A stretch of DNA of 49,863 bases from Deltaproteobacteria bacterium (GTDB taxonomy: Bacteria; Desulfobacterota; DSM-4660; Desulfatiglandales; HGW-15): positions 1 to 49,863 of the forward strand of contig JAFDEE010000006.1 of NCBI GenBank assembly GCA_019310525.1. Reading direction: 5' to 3'. The position numbers were made by a program, and so were the translations under genes. Of this stretch, positions 24,618 to 35,374 are shown piece by piece (position 1 is the first letter of the stretch; each line of letters begins with the position of its first letter). The notes beneath the pieces were generated by a model. The model made no database searches, had not been told where the DNA came from, and saw only the letters and a program-made list of their open reading frames with translations.

Positions 24618-26054
24618 TCATCCTCCAATATCCTTCAGGTAGGCCCGGATGCCTCCGGCAGCCTTGCGGCCATCCGCAATGGCCCGAACCACCAGGGATT
24701 GCCCAAGGGTCATATCCCCCGCCGCGAAGATGCCGGGGACGTTCGTCATGTTCCGGGGGCCGACCTTCACATTCCCGCGCTGGTCTCGCTCGATTCCTAA
24801 GCCATCGAACATGGAGTTCTCTTCAGGGCCCGTAAAACCCATGGCCAGGAGCACCAGATCCGCCTCCAGGTCGAATTCGGTGCCGGGTTTCTCCATCGGC
24901 CCCTTCAGGGCCCCTTCCGGGTCCCTGTCCCACTCCACTTCCACACAGCGCAGGCCCGTGACCCGGCCCTCCGAGCCGAGGAAAGACTTGGTCATGACGG
25001 ACCACCAGACCTCTCCGCCTTCCTTGTGGGCATGGCTTTCCCGGAGCATGTAAGGCCAGCGGGGCCAAGGAGTATGTTCCGATCTCCGGAGGGGGGGCTT
25101 GGGAAGAATTTCGAGCTGGACCACTCTCTCGGCCCCCTGGCGAATGGCGGTCCCGAGGCAGTCCGAACCGGTATCTCCTCCTCCGATTATTACCACCCGC
25201 TTCCCTGCGGCCCATATCTCCCCGGACGCATCGAAGGTTTCGCCCCCCATTCTCCTGTTCTGCTGTACCAGGTAGTCCATGGCGAAATGGATACCCTGAA
25301 GGTCCCGGCCCGGTACCGGGAGATCCCGGGGCCGCCTCGCCCCGCATGCCAGGCAAAGGGCATCGAAGCGGCTCTTCAGGTACCGGTAGGAGATGTCCTC
25401 CCCGACCCGCACCCCCGTCTCGAACACCACCCCCTCCTGCTCCATCATCCGGATCCGGCGCTCCACGACCCATTTCTCCAGCTTGAAATCCGGGATGCCG
25501 TATCGGAGGATTCCTCCGGGCCTTGGGGCCTCGTCGAAGACCACGACCGGGTATCCGGCCCTGTTCAGGGTATCGGCCGCCGCCAGCCCCGCAGGCCCGG
25601 CGCCCACCACCGCCACCCGGCTTCCGTGACGGCGCGGGGGAGGGGACGGCCTCAAATAATCACTCTCGAAACCCTTCTCGATCACGGCCAGCTCGATCTG
25701 GCGGATAGTGACGGGATCGTCGTTGATCCCGGCAACGCAGGCCGCCTCGCACAATGCCGGGCAGACCCTCCCGGTAAACTCCGGGAAGTTATTGGTCGAG
25801 AGAAGCAGATCCAGGGCCCGGCGCCACTTTCCCCTGTACATGAAATCATTGAACTCGGGGATCAAGTTGGAGAGCGGACATCCGGTGGCGTGGCAAAAGG
25901 GCGTCCCGCAGTCCATGCAGCGGGCGGCTTGAACCTGGATTTCCCTGTGGGAGAGTTGACATTCAACGGCCCTGAAATCACGGATCCTCTCCTCCCTTGG
26001 ACGGTATCCCGGCTCCTTTCTTGTGTATTCCAAGAATCCGGTGGGCTTACCCAT
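24618..26054 (-). CDS. gltD: Glutamate synthase, small subunit
   Basis: A 478-residue flavoprotein that passes electrons from NADPH to GltB. The N-terminal cysteine region for [4Fe-4S] clusters is present ([21 protein letters not shown], then [10 protein letters not shown]). The FAD Rossmann motif is [17 protein letters not shown] and the NADPH motif [13 protein letters not shown]. The C-terminal [26 protein letters not shown] closes the FAD site. It overlaps the end of gltB by 8 bp, so the two are translationally coupled, as expected for a stable complex. Confidence 0.96.
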   Translation of the reverse strand: MGKPTGFLEYTRKEPGYRPREERIRDFRAVECQLSHREIQVQAARCMDCGTPFCHATGCPLSNLIPEFNDFMYRGKWRRALDLLLSTNNFPEFTGRVCPALCEAACVAGINDDPVTIRQIELAVIEKGFESDYLRPSPPPRRHGSRVAVVGAGPAGLAAADTLNRAGYPVVVFDEAPRPGGILRYGIPDFKLEKWVVERRIRMMEQEGVVFETGVRVGEDISYRYLKSRFDALCLACGARRPRDLPVPGRDLQGIHFAMDYLVQQNRRMGGETFDASGEIWAAGKRVVIIGGGDTGSDCLGTAIRQGAERVVQLEILPKPPLRRSEHTPWPRWPYMLRESHAHKEGGEVWWSVMTKSFLGSEGRVTGLRCVEVEWDRDPEGALKGPMEKPGTEFDLEADLVLLAMGFTGPEENSMFDGLGIERDQRGNVKVGPRNMTNVPGIFAAGDMTLGQSLVVRAIADGRKAAGGIRAYLKDIGG

Positions 26055-29000
26055 GCTGCACCTCTTCCCTTTCCGTGGACTCGTCTTCTTTCGTCATCAT
26101 CCCCAGGACCCGGCGGTATTCCATGGGAAACACCTTGACGAAAAAGGGAAGGTGTGCATCCCAGTCCCCTAGGATCCCCGCGGCCTTCTTACTCCCGGTA
26201 TACTCCAGATGCCGCCGGATCATTCCCTGGAGTTCCTGGATATCTTCCGGTTCAGTCACCAGTTCCAGGTCCACCATATCCAGGTTGCATCGCCCGTCGA
26301 ACCTCCTCTCGGGATCATAGACATAAGCGATTCCCCCACTCATGCCCGCGGCGAAATTGATCCCCGTCTCTCCCAGGACGACGACCCTCCCCCCGGTCAT
26401 GTACTCGCATCCATGATCCCCGACCCCTTCCACGACGGCATAGGCCCCGCTGTTGCGGATGGCGAACCTTTCTCCAACCATACCATGGATATAGGCCTCT
26501 CCGGAGGTTGCCCCGTAGAGCAGAACGTTGCCGGCGATAATGTTCTTCGAGGGATCGAAGGTCACCCCCGGGTAAGGCTTGAGGATGATCTTGCCGCCGG
26601 ACAGACCCTTCCCGACGTAATCGTTGGCTTCGCCCTCCAGGACCAAGGTCAACCCGCGGGCCGCGAAGGCCCCGAAACTCTGCCCCGCCGCCCCGGTGAA
26701 TCGGCAAAGGATCGTATCCTCCGGGAGCCCCCGATGGCCGTATCGCTTCGCGATTTCTCCCGAAAGCATGGCGCCTGTCGAGCGGTGTACGTTACGGATG
26801 GGCCGGTGGATCACTACCTTTTTTCCGGAATTCAGCGCCTCCCTTGCCTCTTCGATCAGTTCCCTGTCCAGCACGTCCTGGATGGGATGTTCTTGGGGTT
26901 GCACGCAACGGTAGGCCGATCCTTCCGGTGCCTCGGGGCGTGTAAGGATCCTTGAGAAATCCAGCCCCCTGGCCTTCCAAAATCGAACCGCTTCGCGCAT
27001 CTCCAGGAGATCGGATCGGCCTATCAAGTCATCCATTCGGCGGAATCCCAGACGTGCCATGTACTCCCTTACTTCTTCCGCGACGAAGGTGAAGTAGTTC
27101 TGGAGGTATTCCGGCTTGCCCGCAAAACGCCGTCGGAGCCTGGGATCCTGGGTGGCGATACCCACGGGGCAGGTGTTCAGGTTGCATTTGCGCATCATCA
27201 CGCACCCCAGGACCACCAGGGCCACCGTGGCGAAGCCGTACTCTTCCGCGCCCAGCAAAGCGGCGATCACGACGTCCCGGCCCGTCTTCATCTGTCCGTC
27301 CACCTGGACCCGAATCCGATTTCTCAGGCCGTTCAGGACCAGAGTCTGCTGGGTCTCTGAGAGTCCCAGTTCCCAGGGTATCCCTGCATGGCGGATGGAT
27401 GAGAGGGGTGAGGCACCCGTTCCTCCGTCGTAGCCGCTGATAAGGACCATGTCCGCGTGGGCCTTGGCCACCCCCGCGGCAACGGTCCCTACCCCGATCT
27501 CGGAGACGAGCTTTACGGACACCCGCGCTGCGGGATTGACGTTCTTGAGGTCGAAGATCAATTGCGAGAGGTCCTCGATGGAATAGATGTCATGGTGAGG
27601 TGGGGGAGAAATCAGGGTGACCCCCGGTGTGGAATGGCGCACCCGGGCGATCTCCTCGTTCACCTTGTGGCCGGGTAACTGGCCCCCTTCTCCGGGCTTT
27701 GCCCCTTGGGCGATCTTAATCTGGAGTTCCCGGGCGTTGACCAGGTATTCCGCCGTCACCCCGAAGCGGCCGCTGGCCACTTGCTTGATCGCGCTGCATC
27801 GGCTGTCCCCGCCCGGCAAAGGCCGGTAACGCTCCGGGTCCTCTCCACCTTCCCCGCTGTTGCTCATGGCCCCAAGGCGGTTCATGGCGACGGCGATGGT
27901 CTCGTGGGCCTCGCGGCTGATGGATCCGAAAGACATGGCGCCTGTAACGAACCGTTTCACGATCTCCGAGGCGGGCTCCACCTCTTCGAGGGGAATGGGA
28001 GTACTTTCCTTGAACCGCAGGAGGCCTCGGAGGGTGGAATGCCGCTCGTTCTGCTCGTTGATCAGTTCCGCGTATTCCTTGTAAAGGGCGAAGTCGTTTT
28101 TCCTCGTGGCCCACTGGAGCTTGGTGACGGCCTCAGGGCCGAAAAGATGCCGCTCGCCGTCCTTCCGGAAACGGTAAAAGCCGCCGCTCCGAAGGATCCG
28201 AGGGGCATCGGGCCGAGGATCGTAAGCCTCTTTGTATCGGAGGTTGGCCTCCCTGACGATCTCTTCGAGCCCGATCCCTCCGATCCTTGACTGGGTCCCC
28301 CGGAAGTATTTTTCCACGAGGTCACTGTTCAGTCCCACCGCCTCAAAGACCTGCGCACTTCGGTAACTCCTCAGAGTCGAAATCCCCATCTTGGACATGA
28401 TCTTCAGGAGTCCTTTCACTAGGGCCTTGATATAGTTCTCGATAGCGGCGGCCACGCCCAGATTCCTCTTCAGTTCCCTCTGGATCGCCATTGCCGCGAC
28501 GGTCTCGAAGGCCAGGTAAGGATTGACGGCGGTAGCGCCGTATCCCAGGAGCAGGGCCAGGTGCATGACCTCCCGCGGTTCCCCGGATTCCAGGATGAGA
28601 CCCGCCCTGGTCCGGATTCCCTTTCGAACAAGATGCTGGTTCACGGCTGAGACCGCCAGCAGCGCGGGGATGGGGGCCTGGCCCTCGGGAAGGTTGCGGT
28701 CGCTCAGGATAACCAGGGGGTGCCCATGGCTTATGGAATTCTCGGCCTGCAGAACGAGTCTTTCCAGCGCGGTCTCCAGCTTGACGGCTCCGCCCCCCGC
28801 CTCGAAGCCCAGGGGCAGGGTCTTCGCCCGGAAACCGTCCAGGTCCAGTTCCCGGATCCTTTTGAGGTCCTCATTGGTCAATACTGGATGGAGCAGTTTG
28901 ATGAGCCGGCTGTTCTTGGGGATCTCCGAGAGGATATTTCCAGGGTTCCCGATGAAGGTCATGGTGCTCATCACCAGTTCTTCCCGGACCGGATCGATGG

Positions 29001-30597
29001 GCGGGTTGGTCACCTGGGCGAATAACTGCTTGAAGTAGTTGTAAAGAAGTTGGTTTCTCTCCGAGAGGACCGCCAGGGGGGCGTCGGCGCCCATGGAACC
29101 GACCGGTTCCTGCCCTTGGGATGCCATGGGGGCCAGGATCATGTCCAGATCCTCCCTGGAATACCCGAAAAGCTTCTGCCGGAACAGGAGCCTGTCCATG
29201 TCTGGTTCAATGGAGGCCACGTCACCGTAAAATCCCCTAAGGGAAATCCTGTTCTCCTCCACCCACCTGCGGTAAGGCTTGGCCCTGGCGCAAAGGGTCT
29301 TGATCTCTCCGTTCTTGATAATCCGGCCCTTTTGAAGATCAACCAGTATCATCTGACCCGGCCGGAGCGCTCCCTTCTCGGCGATCTCCTCGGGGGGAAA
29401 CTCCAGTACTCCCGCCTCTGAAGCGAAGACCACAAATCCCTGTTTGTCGATGGTGTACCGGGCCGGCCGGAGACCGTTCCGGTCCAGCATGCCCCCCACC
29501 TGGACACCGTTTGAAAAGGCGATGGCCGCGGGGCCGTCCCAGGGTTCCATAAGGCCCGCGTGATACTCGAAAAATCCCCTTTGGTCCGGCCCTATGGGAT
29601 ACTTGACCCCCCAGGCCTCGGGGACGAGCATAAGCATGGAGTGGGGCAAGGTCCGGCCGCCATGGATCAGGAGTTCCAGGATGTTGTCCAGGCATGCGGA
29701 GTCGCTGCCCCGCTCATCAATGACAGGAAGGAGCTTCTTGATGTCATGCCCCAGGCGCTCGGATTTCAGGGAGGCCTCCCGCGATCGGATATGGTTCAGG
29801 TTTCCCCGAAGCGTGTTGATCTCGCCGTTGTGGGCGAGATAACGGAAGGGCTGGGCCAGTTCCCAGGATGGAAAGGTATTGGTGCTGTATCTCTGGTGGA
29901 TGACGGCAAGGGCGCTCTCCGTCCTGGGATCCGCCAGGTCCAGGTAATATCTCCCCAACTGGGTGCCTGTGAAGAGCCCCTTATAGGTCACCACCCTTGA
30001 GGAAAGGGACGGGACGTAAAAACCCTCTCCCTCCCCTAACGCTCCTTCTACCCCTCGCTCCACGACCCGCCGCAGGATATAGAGTCTTCGTTCCAGTTCA
30101 TCCCCCGCAAATCCCCTCCCGTCGATGAAACACTGGCGGATCACCGGCTGTTCACGTTTGGCCTGCCCCTCGATGGCTCCATCGTCCACGGGAACATCCC
30201 TCCAGCCGAGGAAGGAGAGACCCTCCGCGGAGGTGGCCTGCTCGAGGATCGCCTCGCATTTCCGTCTCTGCTCCTCCCCCCGGGGCAGAAAGATCATCCC
30301 CAGGCCGTATCCGCCTGGCGCAGGAAGGCGGATCCCAAGCTTACCGCACTCCTCCCTCAACAGGCGATCGGGGACCTGGAAGAGGATTCCCGCTCCGTCA
30401 CCGGTTTTCTGGTCGCCTCCTATGGCCCCCCGGTGCTCGAGGTTCCTCAGGACTTCCACTCCCTTCTGGATCAGGGTGTGGCTCTTGTCTCCATGGACGT
30501 TTGCAAGAAATCCGACACCGCAACTGTCATGCTCCTGCCCTGGGTCATAGAGCCCCAGGGCAGGAGGAAATCGCCCGAATTTATTGTTCTTCTTCAT
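26047..30597 (-). CDS. gltB: Glutamate synthase, large subunit
   Basis: A 1516-residue, full-length GltB that makes two glutamates from glutamine and 2-oxoglutarate. The class II glutaminase nucleophile is Cys 26 (DSCGVGF) after a short propeptide. The central and FMN/synthase domains follow ([45 protein letters not shown]). The [3Fe-4S] cysteines are in [15 protein letters not shown], and the C-terminal part is the glycine-rich beta-helix domain ([10 protein letters not shown] onward). ATG 30597 is preferred to the upstream 30639, which adds 14 unrelated residues. It heads the glt unit after a likely terminator at 30752. Confidence 0.96.
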   Translation of the reverse strand: MKKNNKFGRFPPALGLYDPGQEHDSCGVGFLANVHGDKSHTLIQKGVEVLRNLEHRGAIGGDQKTGDGAGILFQVPDRLLREECGKLGIRLPAPGGYGLGMIFLPRGEEQRRKCEAILEQATSAEGLSFLGWRDVPVDDGAIEGQAKREQPVIRQCFIDGRGFAGDELERRLYILRRVVERGVEGALGEGEGFYVPSLSSRVVTYKGLFTGTQLGRYYLDLADPRTESALAVIHQRYSTNTFPSWELAQPFRYLAHNGEINTLRGNLNHIRSREASLKSERLGHDIKKLLPVIDERGSDSACLDNILELLIHGGRTLPHSMLMLVPEAWGVKYPIGPDQRGFFEYHAGLMEPWDGPAAIAFSNGVQVGGMLDRNGLRPARYTIDKQGFVVFASEAGVLEFPPEEIAEKGALRPGQMILVDLQKGRIIKNGEIKTLCARAKPYRRWVEENRISLRGFYGDVASIEPDMDRLLFRQKLFGYSREDLDMILAPMASQGQEPVGSMGADAPLAVLSERNQLLYNYFKQLFAQVTNPPIDPVREELVMSTMTFIGNPGNILSEIPKNSRLIKLLHPVLTNEDLKRIRELDLDGFRAKTLPLGFEAGGGAVKLETALERLVLQAENSISHGHPLVILSDRNLPEGQAPIPALLAVSAVNQHLVRKGIRTRAGLILESGEPREVMHLALLLGYGATAVNPYLAFETVAAMAIQRELKRNLGVAAAIENYIKALVKGLLKIMSKMGISTLRSYRSAQVFEAVGLNSDLVEKYFRGTQSRIGGIGLEEIVREANLRYKEAYDPRPDAPRILRSGGFYRFRKDGERHLFGPEAVTKLQWATRKNDFALYKEYAELINEQNERHSTLRGLLRFKESTPIPLEEVEPASEIVKRFVTGAMSFGSISREAHETIAVAMNRLGAMSNSGEGGEDPERYRPLPGGDSRCSAIKQVASGRFGVTAEYLVNARELQIKIAQGAKPGEGGQLPGHKVNEEIARVRHSTPGVTLISPPPHHDIYSIEDLSQLIFDLKNVNPAARVSVKLVSEIGVGTVAAGVAKAHADMVLISGYDGGTGASPLSSIRHAGIPWELGLSETQQTLVLNGLRNRIRVQVDGQMKTGRDVVIAALLGAEEYGFATVALVVLGCVMMRKCNLNTCPVGIATQDPRLRRRFAGKPEYLQNYFTFVAEEVREYMARLGFRRMDDLIGRSDLLEMREAVRFWKARGLDFSRILTRPEAPEGSAYRCVQPQEHPIQDVLDRELIEEAREALNSGKKVVIHRPIRNVHRSTGAMLSGEIAKRYGHRGLPEDTILCRFTGAAGQSFGAFAARGLTLVLEGEANDYVGKGLSGGKIILKPYPGVTFDPSKNIIAGNVLLYGATSGEAYIHGMVGERFAIRNSGAYAVVEGVGDHGCEYMTGGRVVVLGETGINFAAGMSGGIAYVYDPERRFDGRCNLDMVDLELVTEPEDIQELQGMIRRHLEYTGSKKAAGILGDWDAHLPFFVKVFPMEYRRVLGMMTKEDESTEREEVQHG

Positions 30598-30909
30598 GGG
30601 TCGTTCTTTCCCGATGGGAGGTCGGTTGTGGGAATCCACCGTCTCCCCGAATGTGCGTGGAACCCGGGATCACTCCCGTTACGGGAACACCTATCGTCGA
30701 ACCGGCGCACATCTCCGCAAAAAAAGGATTATCCTGGGTCCCTGGATCAATAAAAAAGGCGCCTTTCCCTCCCGAAAGAGAGAGAACAGACGCCGTTGTC
30801 CAATGACAAGATGTAGAAATAGAACCCCTTTGTTCCTTTCAGGCTTTCAGATTAACCCATCTGATCGACTTGTCAAGTCCTTTTTCAGTAATGGGGCCCC
30901 GCCCTCGGG
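30598..30909. other. Intergenic region upstream of gltB
   Basis: This 312-bp gap holds a minus-strand terminator at 30752-30794 and, by position, the gltB promoter, for which no strong consensus is visible. No open frame looks coding. Confidence 0.5.
30752..30794 (-). terminator. Likely terminator after the glnA unit
   Basis: On the minus strand an imperfect stem closed by GGCG/CGCC ends in a run of six T (plus-strand A at 30752-30757). It would end the glnA transcript before gltB, meaning the nitrogen block is at least two transcription units. Confidence 0.5.
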
Positions 30910-32142
30910 TCAGAACATGTAAATCTGATGGCTGTCCGGGTTTTTCCCGAAAAAAGTCAGGTCGTCGATCTTTTCCAGCTTCGCTCCCCTGCAAATGGCG
31001 TACAGGGCCCGCTCCACTCCGATCCCGCCGCCCATGCAGTCCGGGAAGGTGTAGCACCCCTCTGGATCCTTGTGGGACGCCATCAACAGGAAGGGGGCAT
31101 ACCCTCCCAGCTCGTCGATGTTCTTTACGTTTCCATCAACGATCTGGGGCCGGGCAGGAATGACCTCGTTGTCCACCAGCCTCTCCACGATGGGTTCGTA
31201 GAGCCACTCCCGGATCGCCCCCGATAAGATCTCGAGGGCCGGGGTCTGCCGCTTGGTGTCCCGGATGATCGCTTTGGCGCAAATATCATAGTTGTAGATC
31301 ATATCCGAGGTCACCTTCGAGAGGGGCAACTTGCCGTTCGGAGTTATATAGGGGTAGACAAGGTCGTAGTTTTCGCGGAGGATCCCGGTGATCCAGAAGA
31401 AAGTCTCCGGGATCTCCTGCCCGACGGCTATCTCGTATCCCCTTCCGTGGGCCTTCTTGGCCTCGTCGCACTTGAACCGGGGGAAGGGTTGCCTGGGCAC
31501 TTCCAGGGCCACACCCAGGGTCTTCAGGTCCTCCTCGTTCTTCTCCAGGATCCGGGTCGTGGCGTGGACGATCAACCGCTCGAAAAAATCCAGGGCCTTC
31601 TCCATGTCCTCAGCGAGGATCTTTCGGACCTTCTCCGGCTCATTGAGGTAGGTTTCATAATCAATATCACGGTTCCTTCGCAGCTCGATATCCATCTGGC
31701 TGAAATCGACCAGATACTTTCCCCTTTGGACGCGGTCCGGGCTCTCGATCTCCAGCCGGATGTTGGGTGAGTCCACAAAGACCCCCTTGATCCCGGGATT
31801 GTGAAGGGCCAGAAATTTTGCATAGATCATGCTGTGGGTAAGCAGATAGGTCTGGCCCTTGTACTGGATCGAGGGGACGTGCTCCACGTCGTGGGCCAAG
31901 GGATCGGTCACAGGGCTCATCTGGAGGCGCTCGATATTGACCAGGCCTTCATCGGCAAGGAACTGCTGCATGGCGTTTACGAAGGTGGTACGCAGGCGCA
32001 GCGCAGCAAAAAGCTCATCGCTCATCCATTTCTCGTAGTAGTACTTTTCGAGGTATTCCTGGAGGCTCGACCCCGTCTGCTGGAGGGCCGCCTGGAAACC
32101 CAGAAGGCTCTGGCCGATGGCAATCATTCTTTCGTCTTTCAT
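30910..32142 (-). CDS. AspRS/AsnRS-like protein without anticodon domain; candidate asparagine synthetase
   Basis: A 410-residue class II aminoacyl-tRNA synthetase core. A motif 1-like segment is at about 47-80 (LRLRTTFVNAMQQFLADEG); motif 2 is around 128-153 (NIRLE, then DFSQMDIEL); motif 3 is GGGIGVERAL (371-380) with its ATP-binding Arg 378. Only about 45 residues precede motif 1, so the N-terminal anticodon-binding OB domain of AspRS/AsnRS is absent. Similar stripped enzymes are asparagine synthetases: AsnA of bacteria and the AsnRS-related archaeal form (AS-AR), which amidate aspartate with ammonia. Its place between glnA and gltB supports an ammonia-using role. Aminoacylation of another target is the alternative. 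It lies 99 bp downstream of glnA. Confidence 0.75.
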   Translation of the reverse strand: MKDERMIAIGQSLLGFQAALQQTGSSLQEYLEKYYYEKWMSDELFAALRLRTTFVNAMQQFLADEGLVNIERLQMSPVTDPLAHDVEHVPSIQYKGQTYLLTHSMIYAKFLALHNPGIKGVFVDSPNIRLEIESPDRVQRGKYLVDFSQMDIELRRNRDIDYETYLNEPEKVRKILAEDMEKALDFFERLIVHATTRILEKNEEDLKTLGVALEVPRQPFPRFKCDEAKKAHGRGYEIAVGQEIPETFFWITGILRENYDLVYPYITPNGKLPLSKVTSDMIYNYDICAKAIIRDTKRQTPALEILSGAIREWLYEPIVERLVDNEVIPARPQIVDGNVKNIDELGGYAPFLLMASHKDPEGCYTFPDCMGGGIGVERALYAICRGAKLEKIDDLTFFGKNPDSHQIYMF

Positions 32143-32241
32143 TCTCTCTCTTCTTCTCCTTTTATATTTATAAATTTCCAGCAGGACTCCCTCATTTCAC
32201 CTCATCCTGAGAGAGAGGAAGAAGCTGTTTTGAGCTTTCCC

Positions 32242-33570
32242 TTACAGCCTGGGGAGGTATCGGTCGATTTCGAAACGGCTCACGTGGGTCCGGTATGTAT
32301 CCCACTCTAGCTTCTTGTTCTCGATGAACTTGTTGAAGATGTGATCCCCAAGGACCTCCTGCACCAGTTCACTCTCTTCGGTCTCGATGATGGCGGCATA
32401 GAGATTGCCGGGAAGGTCCGTTATCCCGTGGGCCTTCCTCTCAGCCGGGTTCATCTCGAAAATATCCTCCTCGATGGGATCCGGCAACTCCATTCTCTTC
32501 TCAATGCCGTCCATACCCGCACCCAGCATAACGGCAAAGGCGAGATAGGGATTGCAGGCAGGGTCGGGAGACCTGAACTCGATCCTCGTGGCGGTTTCCT
32601 TGCCCGGCTTGTACATGGGGACCCGGATCATGGCGGAACGGTTTCTCCGCGCCCAGGAAACGTACACCGGCGCCTCATATCCCGGGACCAGGCGCTTGTA
32701 AGAGTTGACCCACTGATTGGTGACGGAGGCGATCGCGGGGGCATGGTGCATCAGGCCGGCGATATAGTGCTTGGCGATGTCGGAAAGATGGTAAACGTCA
32801 TCTTCATCGTAGAAGGCATTCTTTCCGCCTTTGAAAAGGGATTGATGGACATGCATGCCGCTCCCGTTCCGGCCCGCAACGGGTTTGGGCATAAAGGTGG
32901 CGTAAAATCCGTGCTGGCGGGCGACTTCCTTGACCGCCACCCGGTAGGTCATGGTTTTGTCCGCCATGCGCAGTCCCTCGTCGTAGCGAAGATCGATCTC
33001 ATGTTGGCTGGGAGCGACCTCGTGGTGGCTGTATTCCACTTGTATATCCATGTCCTGGAGATAAAAGATGGTCTCTCTCCTCAGGTCGCTTCCCAGGTCA
33101 AGGGGCCGGGAATCGAAGTATCCCCCCTCATCCAGACCTTCCGTTCCCCTATCATCCTTGAAGTAGAAGTATTCCAGTTCGGGGCCCACGTAAAAAGTAT
33201 ATCCCCGTTCCGCGACTTTCCTGAGAAGCCTCTTGAAAACATAACGGGGATCCCCCTCGTAAGGGGTCCCGTCCGGTTTCAGGATGTCACAGAACATGCG
33301 GGCTACGGGCCTCTCCGAGGGACGCCATGGCACCAGTTGAAAAGTGGTCGGATCAGGCATGGCGATCATGTCGCTCTCCTGGATCCTCGCAAACCCCTCG
33401 ATGGACGAGCCGTCGAATCCCATACCCTCGCTCAGCCCTTCCTCCAGTTCCGAGGGCGTGACCGAAAAGCTTTTCAGGAACCCCAGCACATCCGTAAACC
33501 AAAACTGGATAAAGCTCACATTTTTTTCCTTGACGACCCTCAGGACGTCATCGGCCGTGCGGCAATTCAT
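32242..33570 (-). CDS. glnA: Glutamine synthetase type I
   Basis: A 442-residue GSI that makes glutamine from glutamate, ammonia and ATP. Family segments: SFIQFWFTDVLG, GFDGSSIEGF, the metal and substrate site NGSGMHVHQSL, NRSAMIRVP and the C-terminal region. Its length and the sequence around NLYAAIIETEESELV resemble the alpha subtype, which usually lacks adenylylation, rather than the 470-residue beta subtype. The gene is divergent from birA, whose operator lies in the shared 230-bp spacer. An upstream GG-N10-GC-like pattern was examined as a sigma-54 site, but its spacing is wrong. Confidence 0.96.
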   Translation of the reverse strand: MNCRTADDVLRVVKEKNVSFIQFWFTDVLGFLKSFSVTPSELEEGLSEGMGFDGSSIEGFARIQESDMIAMPDPTTFQLVPWRPSERPVARMFCDILKPDGTPYEGDPRYVFKRLLRKVAERGYTFYVGPELEYFYFKDDRGTEGLDEGGYFDSRPLDLGSDLRRETIFYLQDMDIQVEYSHHEVAPSQHEIDLRYDEGLRMADKTMTYRVAVKEVARQHGFYATFMPKPVAGRNGSGMHVHQSLFKGGKNAFYDEDDVYHLSDIAKHYIAGLMHHAPAIASVTNQWVNSYKRLVPGYEAPVYVSWARRNRSAMIRVPMYKPGKETATRIEFRSPDPACNPYLAFAVMLGAGMDGIEKRMELPDPIEEDIFEMNPAERKAHGITDLPGNLYAAIIETEESELVQEVLGDHIFNKFIENKKLEWDTYRTHVSRFEIDRYLPRL

Positions 33571-33706
33571 TTTATCCCCCTATTGCTTCCGTTCTTTTAT
33601 GATTTGTCTTTCTCCCGGTTGCGATCCCGAACGAATGAAAAACCGCAGGGTTCCGCCACCGGACCCCTATGGGTTCGGCACGGAAAACGAGCCCCGGGAG
33701 ACTCAA

Positions 33707-33760
33707 TTGTAAACCATAAAAATTTTTTTGGTTGACAAAAAAAGATCCCCATGTTATCCA
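33707..33760 (+). promoter_or_regulatory. BirA operator overlapping the birA promoter
   Basis: TTGTAAACC (33707-33715), 14 bases, then GGTTGACAA (33730-33738) matches the known biotin operator TTGTAAACC-N14-16-GGTTTACAA with one mismatch. The right arm contains the TTGACA -35 box (33732-33737); TATCCA lies 17 bases on (33755-33760) as -10. BirA with biotinyl-AMP would therefore shut off its own operon. A GGAGG precedes the ATG at 33801. Confidence 0.88.
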
Positions 33761-33800
33761 CCCCGAATCGAGCGATTACCTTACCGGAGGTACTGCGGCC

Positions 33801-34826
33801 ATGTCAATCAGGGAAATCTTGCTGGATTCCCTGAAATGCCAGAAAGGACGATGGGTGTCCGGCGAAGCTCTCAGTTCACGGCTCTCCGTGAGCCGAGCGG
33901 CCATATGGAAACACATCCGCGGGCTCCGGGAGGAAGGATACGAAATCCTGTCTTCTCCTAAAAAGGGTTACCTCCTTGAAAAGATCCCCGACCGCCCTTT
34001 TCCCAGGGAGATTCTCGAAGGGCTCAATACCCGCCGGTTCGGGAAGGAGAAAATCCACCACTTCGAGGTCACGGATTCGACCAACCGGGTCTCAAAGGAT
34101 CTTGCTGCCGCCGGGGCCCCGGAAGGCACCCTCGTGGTGGCTGAGGCCCAGGGGAAAGGTCGAGGCAGACTGGGCAGGAAATGGTATTCTCCGGAGGGGG
34201 AAGGGATCTATGCCTCGCTGATCCTGAGGCCCAGGATCCCTCCAAGCGAGGCTCCCCGAATCACCTTCCTCGCGGCCGTGGCCGTGGCGGAGGCCGTCAT
34301 GGAGGCCTCATCACTTGACGTCAAGATCAAGTGGCCGAACGATCTTCTCGTCAATGGCAGGAAATTGGCGGGCATTCTCACGGAGATCGCGACCGAGATG
34401 GACGCAGTCGAATACCTGGTTCTCGGCCTCGGTCTTAACGTCAACACCCGGTCATTCCCCGCCAGCCTGAAAACCCGGGCCACTTCACTACTCCGGGAGA
34501 CCGGCGCGGAATTCTCGAGGACTTCCTTGATCCAGGGCTTCCTTCGCTGGTGTGAGAAGTATTACGGGATCTTCCAGGAGAGCGGTTTCGATCCAATCCT
34601 GCACCGCTGGAAACAACTCTCCCTTTTGATGGGAAAGAGGGTCAGGGTGGAGACGGTCGGTGGAATACTTGCCGGAACGGCCACCGATGTAGACCCGAGC
34701 GGGTGCCTGATCTTGGTCGATGATCGGGGCGAAGAACACCGCATCTTCTCTGGAGACATCCTGAGCGGAAGACCTTCAACCACGCGAAGATCCCGCAACT
34801 TGACTGAAAAAGGAGACAAGCAATGA
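33801..34826 (+). CDS. birA: Biotin protein ligase / biotin operon repressor
   Basis: A 341-residue bifunctional BirA. Residues 1-60 form a winged helix (SGEALSSRLSVSRAAIWKHIRGLREEGYEI) that binds the operator. The catalytic domain has the biotinyl-AMP loop GRGRLGRKW (120-128), KWPNDLLVNGRKLAGILTE and the C-terminal SH3-like domain. It attaches biotin to carboxylase carrier proteins and represses biotin uptake when biotin is plentiful. ATG 33801 is chosen because GGAGGT lies nine bases upstream; the longer frame from 33732 would start inside the promoter. The next gene overlaps by 4 bp. Confidence 0.95.
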   Translation: MSIREILLDSLKCQKGRWVSGEALSSRLSVSRAAIWKHIRGLREEGYEILSSPKKGYLLEKIPDRPFPREILEGLNTRRFGKEKIHHFEVTDSTNRVSKDLAAAGAPEGTLVVAEAQGKGRGRLGRKWYSPEGEGIYASLILRPRIPPSEAPRITFLAAVAVAEAVMEASSLDVKIKWPNDLLVNGRKLAGILTEIATEMDAVEYLVLGLGLNVNTRSFPASLKTRATSLLRETGAEFSRTSLIQGFLRWCEKYYGIFQESGFDPILHRWKQLSLLMGKRVRVETVGGILAGTATDVDPSGCLILVDDRGEEHRIFSGDILSGRPSTTRRSRNLTEKGDKQ

Positions 34827-35374
34827 AAAGTACCGGCATTTCCTTGAGGGGAATGATCTACGCCTCTCTTCTCGGGGCGATCACGGCTGTGGGGGCTTAC
34901 GTCATCATACCTCTTCCCCCCGTCCCCATCACCCTTCAAACCCTTTTCACAGCCCTATCCGGGGCCCTCCTGGGAGGTGGCCTCGGGGCCTTGGCCCAGG
35001 CCGTATACGTCCTGCTGGGGATCATCGGTCTGCCTGTCTTCGCGGGAGGCAAGGCGGGACTCGGTGTTCTCCTCGGCCCTACGGGTGGATACCTCATAGG
35101 GTTCATGGCCGGGGCGTATCTTATCGGAAAACTCATCGATATCAAGAAGGAGCCCGGCTTTGCATGGATCGTTTTTTCCATGATCCTGGGTTACGCCGCG
35201 ATCTATCTGCTGGGAATCCTTCAACTGATGCTCGTGGCCAAGTTCACACTCGTTAAGGCCCTTTCAGTGGGACTTCTCCCTTTCCTGATCGGAGACGCAT
35301 TGAAGATCCTGGCCGCAACCCTCGTGACCTTGAAGTTAAGGGACAGGATCAGGGGGAGGATCGGGCGGTTATGA
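34823..35374 (+). CDS. bioY: Biotin transporter S component BioY
   Basis: A 183-residue membrane protein with six likely helices. BioY features: ALLGAITAVGAYVIIPLPPVPITLQTLF, LLGGGLGALAQAVYVLLGIIGLPVFAGG, and GYLIGFMAGAYLIG. It binds biotin and joins the energy-coupling proteins encoded next. The ATGA overlaps with birA and with the ATPase gene show tight coupling. The combination with birA as regulator makes biotin, not another vitamin, the likely cargo. Confidence 0.95.
   Translation: MKSTGISLRGMIYASLLGAITAVGAYVIIPLPPVPITLQTLFTALSGALLGGGLGALAQAVYVLLGIIGLPVFAGGKAGLGVLLGPTGGYLIGFMAGAYLIGKLIDIKKEPGFAWIVFSMILGYAAIYLLGILQLMLVAKFTLVKALSVGLLPFLIGDALKILAATLVTLKLRDRIRGRIGRL

Noticed and set aside
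24259-24621. Minus-strand frame of 120 codons between gltD and carA
   Set aside because: Overlaps hairpins and a repeat-end-like sequence, and the product looks like translated noncoding DNA.
25026-26138. Long antisense frames opposite gltD, such as 370 codons here
   Set aside because: Shadow of a GC-rich coding gene; the translation is rich in Pro, Gly, Arg and His with no domain.
33571-33706. Sigma-54 promoter upstream of glnA
   Set aside because: The GG and GC elements are one base too close, and flanking consensus bases are missing.
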